From Planctomycetaceae bacterium (GTDB lineage: Bacteria; Planctomycetota; Planctomycetia; Planctomycetales; Planctomycetaceae), in NCBI GenBank assembly GCA_020426085.1, contig JAGQQP010000005.1, forward strand, positions 1-26,281: 26,281 nt of DNA, given 5' to 3'. How positions within the stretch are numbered: the first letter of the stretch is position 1; each line of letters starts with the position of its first letter. A program made the position numbers and the translations under genes. Of the stretch, positions 23,028 to 26,281 are shown piece after piece. The notes under the pieces were generated by a model that searched no databases, was not told where the DNA came from, and saw only the letters and a program-made list of their open reading frames with translations.

Positions 23028-25271
23028 TTAACTCTGCTGTTGACCGGGCCAACTGGATGTAGTCGATCCCTGCTCAGAACGCTTTTTGTTGTGATGTCGG
23101 GACCAGTCCCAGATACGTCGTTCGGAAAGCACACGCATCACAAAATACCAGACTGTAAAAATCAGCAGACAGCTTGTCACCAGAACTATGAATCCATACT
23201 GAATTAACCAGTTTCGCATCTCAGCAACCGGTTTCAAAGCCATACTGCGACGTTCCTGGACCACTGCTGTCCAGCCAGTGGTTCCAATGGGAGAAAATGC
23301 CGCCAGCCAGACATTATCGTTGCTATCCCCGGATAAGACTGCTTCTACAGGATCCCGATAACGATCAACCATCGCGGTGACATGCCCGGTCTGATCTTTC
23401 TTCTGACTTTGCTCTAACGCCTGAATTTGTTCGAAATCTTTTTCAGATAGAACCAGTTGACCTACTTCATCCCGACTCAGGCTCTTCAATGTGTCGGATG
23501 TCATCCGGGGGTGAGCCAGCATCTTGCCGTCACGACTATCGATCAAAGCAATCTTTCGGTCACCCAGATTTTCCGAATCTTCGCTGAGACTTTCATCAAA
23601 CCCGGACAATAGCTGAGCCAGATGCGTCGTACGGGACAACACTCCCAGAACTTTTTCATGTTTGAGATCCCAGACCGGTACCGCAATCGCGACCATCCAT
23701 TGATGTGTGGCATCGCTCTTGAATACCTGACAGATATAAGGCTCTTTGATCGGCTCGATTCCCTCTGGAATGTCATCTTTGTCGTACTCGGTTCCGTGAC
23801 CGTGAAAATAGTCTCGATAGGAAAAGTCCTGTCCTATAGTTGGCCCGGAAGGGTCGCGCCAGATCTGAGTCCCCTTCGCATCAGTGAGAAACCAGCTTGT
23901 ATCCTGTTCTCGATCTAAAGCAGCACGTTTTTCATCGATCAGAGTTTTTTCCTGGGTTAAATAGGCGAATAATTCCGGGTATCTGTTTTTGATCTCCCCA
24001 TCCTCTTCCACGTCCCCCTGCATCAGGGACCGCAGGAGAGTTCGCTCTGACAGATCAACCAGTTGATCCTTGCGATCCTGCAGATCCCGCTCCATATACT
24101 GGGACAGAAAATTTGCTGAGATTGAATCACTTTTCAGAGCCCGTTGTGTCAGGTTTTTCCGAAACTGTGAAACCATCTGATTGACGGCTGCACCTGCCAC
24201 CGGAATCAACCCGATAATTAATAACAGCGGGGCGATAATCCCCAATGCAATCAGAGGCCGACGTGCCCGTTGCTTTTCTCTCTGGACAAGACTGGTCAGG
24301 ACTGCCTGAGCATTGGGAAAGCGATTTTGGGGATCTGTTTCAAGACACCGGTCAACAATATCAACCAGTCGCCGATCCACGCCAGAAACTTTGCGGTGTT
24401 CTGCCGGTCGGGGAGAATTCTGAATCAGCTCCCGATAAGCCCCTAATTTTTCTTCAAGCGTATTCAGACTGCGAATTTTCTGTTCATTCTCTGCAGTACG
24501 GTAAGGCGCGTTCCCGGATAACATGTGGTAGAGCAGCGCCCCCAGGGCATAAACGTCCCAGCGGGAATCAGGAACGGCCTGTAAATCGGCCTGCTCCGGT
24601 GCCATATAATATAAAGTTCCCAGAGAAGGGCTTTGTTCATCTGTCAGTCGCGATTGGCCAAAATCACAAAGACGAGGCTCAAAATTCGCATCCAGAAGAA
24701 TATTGGCCGGCTTCAGATCACAGTGGAGAATACCTCTCCCATGCGCATGCACCAGAGCCAGCAGAACCGTTTTGGCAATTCGAACCGCTTCCGAGACCGG
24801 CAAAGGTCCTGATTCCAGAAATGAAGCAAGGGACCCGTTTTCCAGATACTCCATCATGTAATACGGAGGATCGCTGTTCCACCCCACCCCCTGGAGACTG
24901 ATAATATGCCGGGACGTATATAACTCGGCCAGTTTTTCAACTTCTCGGTTTAACAGCGACCAGTCCAGGCCGCGGCGATAAGTATAAAATTTTATCGCCA
25001 CATATTTTCCCGTATTTTCTTCCTGAGCCAGCCAGACAGATCCATAAGAGCCTTCTCCCAGAGATCGCATCAGGAGATAGCCGGGAACTTTGGCAGGCAG
25101 CAGTTGCCGATCTTTGCTTAGATCAGCTGCCCGGGCTCGTTCTTCAGGTGACTGAACCAGTGTTTTATCAGCCACTCCTGATTCAGATCCCTGATTTCCC
25201 GATTCCAGCTCCCCTGAAGATTGGACATCGCCAATACTCTGAGCGTTCTCTTGAGGATCTGACTCATTCAT
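23028..25271 (-). CDS. Ser/Thr kinase with extracytoplasmic Cache-type sensor
   Basis: 747 aa from ATG 25271. A GTG at 25298 would add nine residues, and neither has a clear ribosome-binding site. A polar N-terminus (1-62) is followed by a kinase domain (about 64-332): glycine loop GEGSYGSV 72-79, K94, HCD 183-185 in place of HRD (catalytic D185), DFG 203-205 and YMAPEQ. Membrane helix 1 is about 339-361. A large extracytoplasmic domain (about 366-680) has a dCache layout (WFLTDAKG, RDYFHG, YICQVFKS, VLGVLSRT, later GKMLAHP and GWTAVVQERR). Membrane helix 2 is about 692-712, and a short basic tail follows. The kinase probably senses a small extracytoplasmic ligand and signals inward. It is first in the cluster with the FHA-cyclase. 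Confidence 0.93.
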   Translation of the reverse strand: MNESDPQENAQSIGDVQSSGELESGNQGSESGVADKTLVQSPEERARAADLSKDRQLLPAKVPGYLLMRSLGEGSYGSVWLAQEENTGKYVAIKFYTYRRGLDWSLLNREVEKLAELYTSRHIISLQGVGWNSDPPYYMMEYLENGSLASFLESGPLPVSEAVRIAKTVLLALVHAHGRGILHCDLKPANILLDANFEPRLCDFGQSRLTDEQSPSLGTLYYMAPEQADLQAVPDSRWDVYALGALLYHMLSGNAPYRTAENEQKIRSLNTLEEKLGAYRELIQNSPRPAEHRKVSGVDRRLVDIVDRCLETDPQNRFPNAQAVLTSLVQREKQRARRPLIALGIIAPLLLIIGLIPVAGAAVNQMVSQFRKNLTQRALKSDSISANFLSQYMERDLQDRKDQLVDLSERTLLRSLMQGDVEEDGEIKNRYPELFAYLTQEKTLIDEKRAALDREQDTSWFLTDAKGTQIWRDPSGPTIGQDFSYRDYFHGHGTEYDKDDIPEGIEPIKEPYICQVFKSDATHQWMVAIAVPVWDLKHEKVLGVLSRTTHLAQLLSGFDESLSEDSENLGDRKIALIDSRDGKMLAHPRMTSDTLKSLSRDEVGQLVLSEKDFEQIQALEQSQKKDQTGHVTAMVDRYRDPVEAVLSGDSNDNVWLAAFSPIGTTGWTAVVQERRSMALKPVAEMRNWLIQYGFIVLVTSCLLIFTVWYFVMRVLSERRIWDWSRHHNKKRSEQGSTTSSWPGQQQS

Positions 25272-25364
25272 GGGAACAATGTCTTTGATAAATAACACGG
25301 GCGGATAAAATCAGGCACAGAATGGCCCTGCGAACGGCTTACAACTCTGCTTCTATTCTATGCA

Positions 25365-25384
25365 ATTGAGGGCCGGCTCTCAAT
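25365..25384. repeat. Twenty-base near-perfect palindrome in a divergent promoter region
   Basis: ATTGAG (25365-25370) and CTCAAT (25379-25384) flank a GCCGGC core. Only one G/T pair breaks the symmetry. It lies between the divergently transcribed Cache-kinase gene and gyrA, about 95 bases from the kinase start, and could be an operator. No T-run follows, so a terminator is unlikely. Confidence 0.45.
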
Positions 25385-25463
25385 GACAATTCTCAGAACG
25401 TAACTTATTGAAAATCAAGGTTTTTCTCCCTTGGAAGACACCAAAATTCAGGGGTCTTATTAG

Positions 25464-25492
25464 TTGTGAAAACAGGTCTTTCCGGCTACAAT
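25464..25492 (+). promoter_or_regulatory. Candidate sigma-70-type promoter of gyrA
   Basis: TTGTGA (25464-25469), exactly 17 bases, then TACAAT (25487-25492). The expected start near 25499 gives a leader of about 265 bases. An odd palindrome, GTCTGGCAGAC (25501-25511), sits right at the predicted start and could be an operator. The remaining 250 bases of the leader hold nothing I can name. Confidence 0.5.
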
Positions 25493-25751
25493 TTGAGAGT
25501 GTCTGGCAGACTTGAATTCTGTAGCGTTTCGGGCAGTTTTCAACCCCTGTTTTGACCAAAAAACAACTTGCAATTCAGCGAGTGGACTTGAACGTTACAG
25601 CATGGAAAGCAGTATCCTTTCTCAACCAGTTGAAGAGTGTCGGGATGGAGCATCCTGTATCTTCGATTAGCACCTGTCGTTTCTGACCACTCCACTTATT
25701 AAAACCGATCAAATAATCCAGATCAGACATAAATCAGTAGTTCATTTCCTT

Positions 25752-25757
25752 AAGGAG
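25752..25757 (+). promoter_or_regulatory. Ribosome-binding site fixing the gyrA TTG start
   Basis: AAGGAG at 25752-25757, eight bases before TTG 25766. This supports the unusual start codon, since no ATG or GTG in frame lies nearby with comparable support. Confidence 0.8.
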
Positions 25758-25765
25758 AACAAGGA

Positions 25766-26281
25766 TTGGCTAGCGACAACGGCGAAGAACCGAATATTGA
25801 TAAGAATATCAAATACCTGGACATCCAGGATGAAATGCGCGACAGCTACCTCACATATGCGATGAGTGTGATTATCAGCCGCGCACTTCCGGACGCACGG
25901 GATGGACTAAAACCATCACAGCGCCGGATTCTTGTCGCCATGAATGATTTGAACCTGGGAGCAAGTTCATCAAGGGTAAAATGCGCAAAGATTTCGGGTG
26001 ATACCAGCGGTAACTATCACCCTCACGGGGATGGATCCATTTACCCGACTCTGGTCCGCCTGGGGCAGGACTGGGTCATGCGTAATGTCCTGATCGACAA
26101 ACAGGGCAACTTCGGTTCTCTGGCTGGCCTGCCTCCCGCAGCCATGCGTTATACCGAAGCCAGACTCTCATCTGTCGCCGCGGAAATGCTGGACGATATT
26201 AACCGGAACACGGTCGACTTCGTACCGACCTACGACCAGCGAAATGATGAACCTGTTGTTCTGCCTTCGAAATTTCCCAAC
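25766..26281 (+). CDS. gyrA: DNA gyrase subunit A, N-terminal part (runs off the window)
   Basis: Breakage-reunion subunit of type IIA topoisomerase. 172 codons are visible and the frame is open at the window end. Residues 23-50 carry the family start ([20 protein letters not shown], then DARDGLKP). Catalytic Y129 in AAMRYTEAR corresponds to E. coli Y122. The quinolone-contact helix reads [10 protein letters not shown] (85-94), so the positions equivalent to E. coli S83 and D87 are G90 and P94 (constant offset of seven). [19 protein letters not shown] is a form I associate with planctomycete-type GyrA. ParC cannot be excluded from the N-terminus alone. The start is TTG with a good AAGGAG. Confidence 0.93.
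   Translation, partial: MASDNGEEPNIDKNIKYLDIQDEMRDSYLTYAMSVIISRALPDARDGLKPSQRRILVAMNDLNLGASSSRVKCAKISGDTSGNYHPHGDGSIYPTLVRLGQDWVMRNVLIDKQGNFGSLAGLPPAAMRYTEARLSSVAAEMLDDINRNTVDFVPTYDQRNDEPVVLPSKFPN

Noticed and set aside
24245..24901. 218-codon plus-strand frame
   Set aside because: Antisense to the kinase domain of the Cache-kinase, which has all core motifs. Its composition is that of a shadow frame.
1..26281. tRNA, rRNA, CRISPR, insertion sequence, prophage or defence island
   Set aside because: No cloverleaf with a T-arm motif, no repeat-spacer array, no transposase or integrase, and no terminal repeats were seen by reading. A dedicated RNA or repeat search was not possible.

Overview
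The window looks like chromosomal DNA of a planctomycete, most likely a Gimesia/Planctomyces-type organism. This is inferred from gene content and was not tested by any search. The clues are a planctomycete-style ECF-like sigma factor directly followed by a Ser/Thr kinase, a second Ser/Thr kinase with an extracytoplasmic sensor, an FHA-GAF nucleotide cyclase, an HYExAFE-type protein, large zinc-ribbon/membrane-anchor proteins, and frequent GTG/TTG starts with weak or missing Shine-Dalgarno sites. I see no insertion sequence, prophage, CRISPR array, rRNA or tRNA.

Layout. 1-1256: a family 9 glycosyltransferase (LPS heptosyltransferase type) on +. 1270-5554: four minus-strand genes, in transcription order a membrane-anchored coiled-coil protein, a rhomboid protease, a sigma factor and a Ser/Thr kinase with a multi-span C-terminus. 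5555-6251: a 0.7 kb divergent intergenic region. 6252-10565: plus-strand genes for a YkgJ-type cysteine-cluster protein, histidyl-tRNA synthetase, an HYExAFE nuclease-like protein, a small membrane protein and a beta-ketoacyl-ACP synthase. 10609-15201: minus-strand genes for a lipoprotein, a GAF/HD-GYP phosphodiesterase, a site-2-protease-like metalloprotease and a GAF protein. The gap between HD-GYP and the protease holds a plus-strand terminator and a near-consensus ribosome-binding site. 15521-20050: two plus-strand envelope-associated proteins, each followed by a terminator. 20175-25271: a minus-strand signalling cluster (Cache-domain Ser/Thr kinase, FHA-GAF-cyclase, small acidic protein, receiver-only response regulator). 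25766 to the end: the start of gyrA with a TTG codon, a good RBS and a candidate promoter about 300 bases upstream.

How the parts fit. The region is rich in signalling. The most coherent unit is 20175-25271: a kinase that probably senses an extracytoplasmic ligand is followed 35 bases later by a nucleotide cyclase carrying an FHA (phospho-threonine-binding) domain. This suggests a kinase-to-cyclase relay. The sigma-kinase pair at 1270-3621 is a second regulatory unit. A third theme is intramembrane proteolysis: the rhomboid (3701-4570) and the site-2-protease-like protein (13512-14507) belong to unrelated protease families but share a similar C-terminal helical tail.
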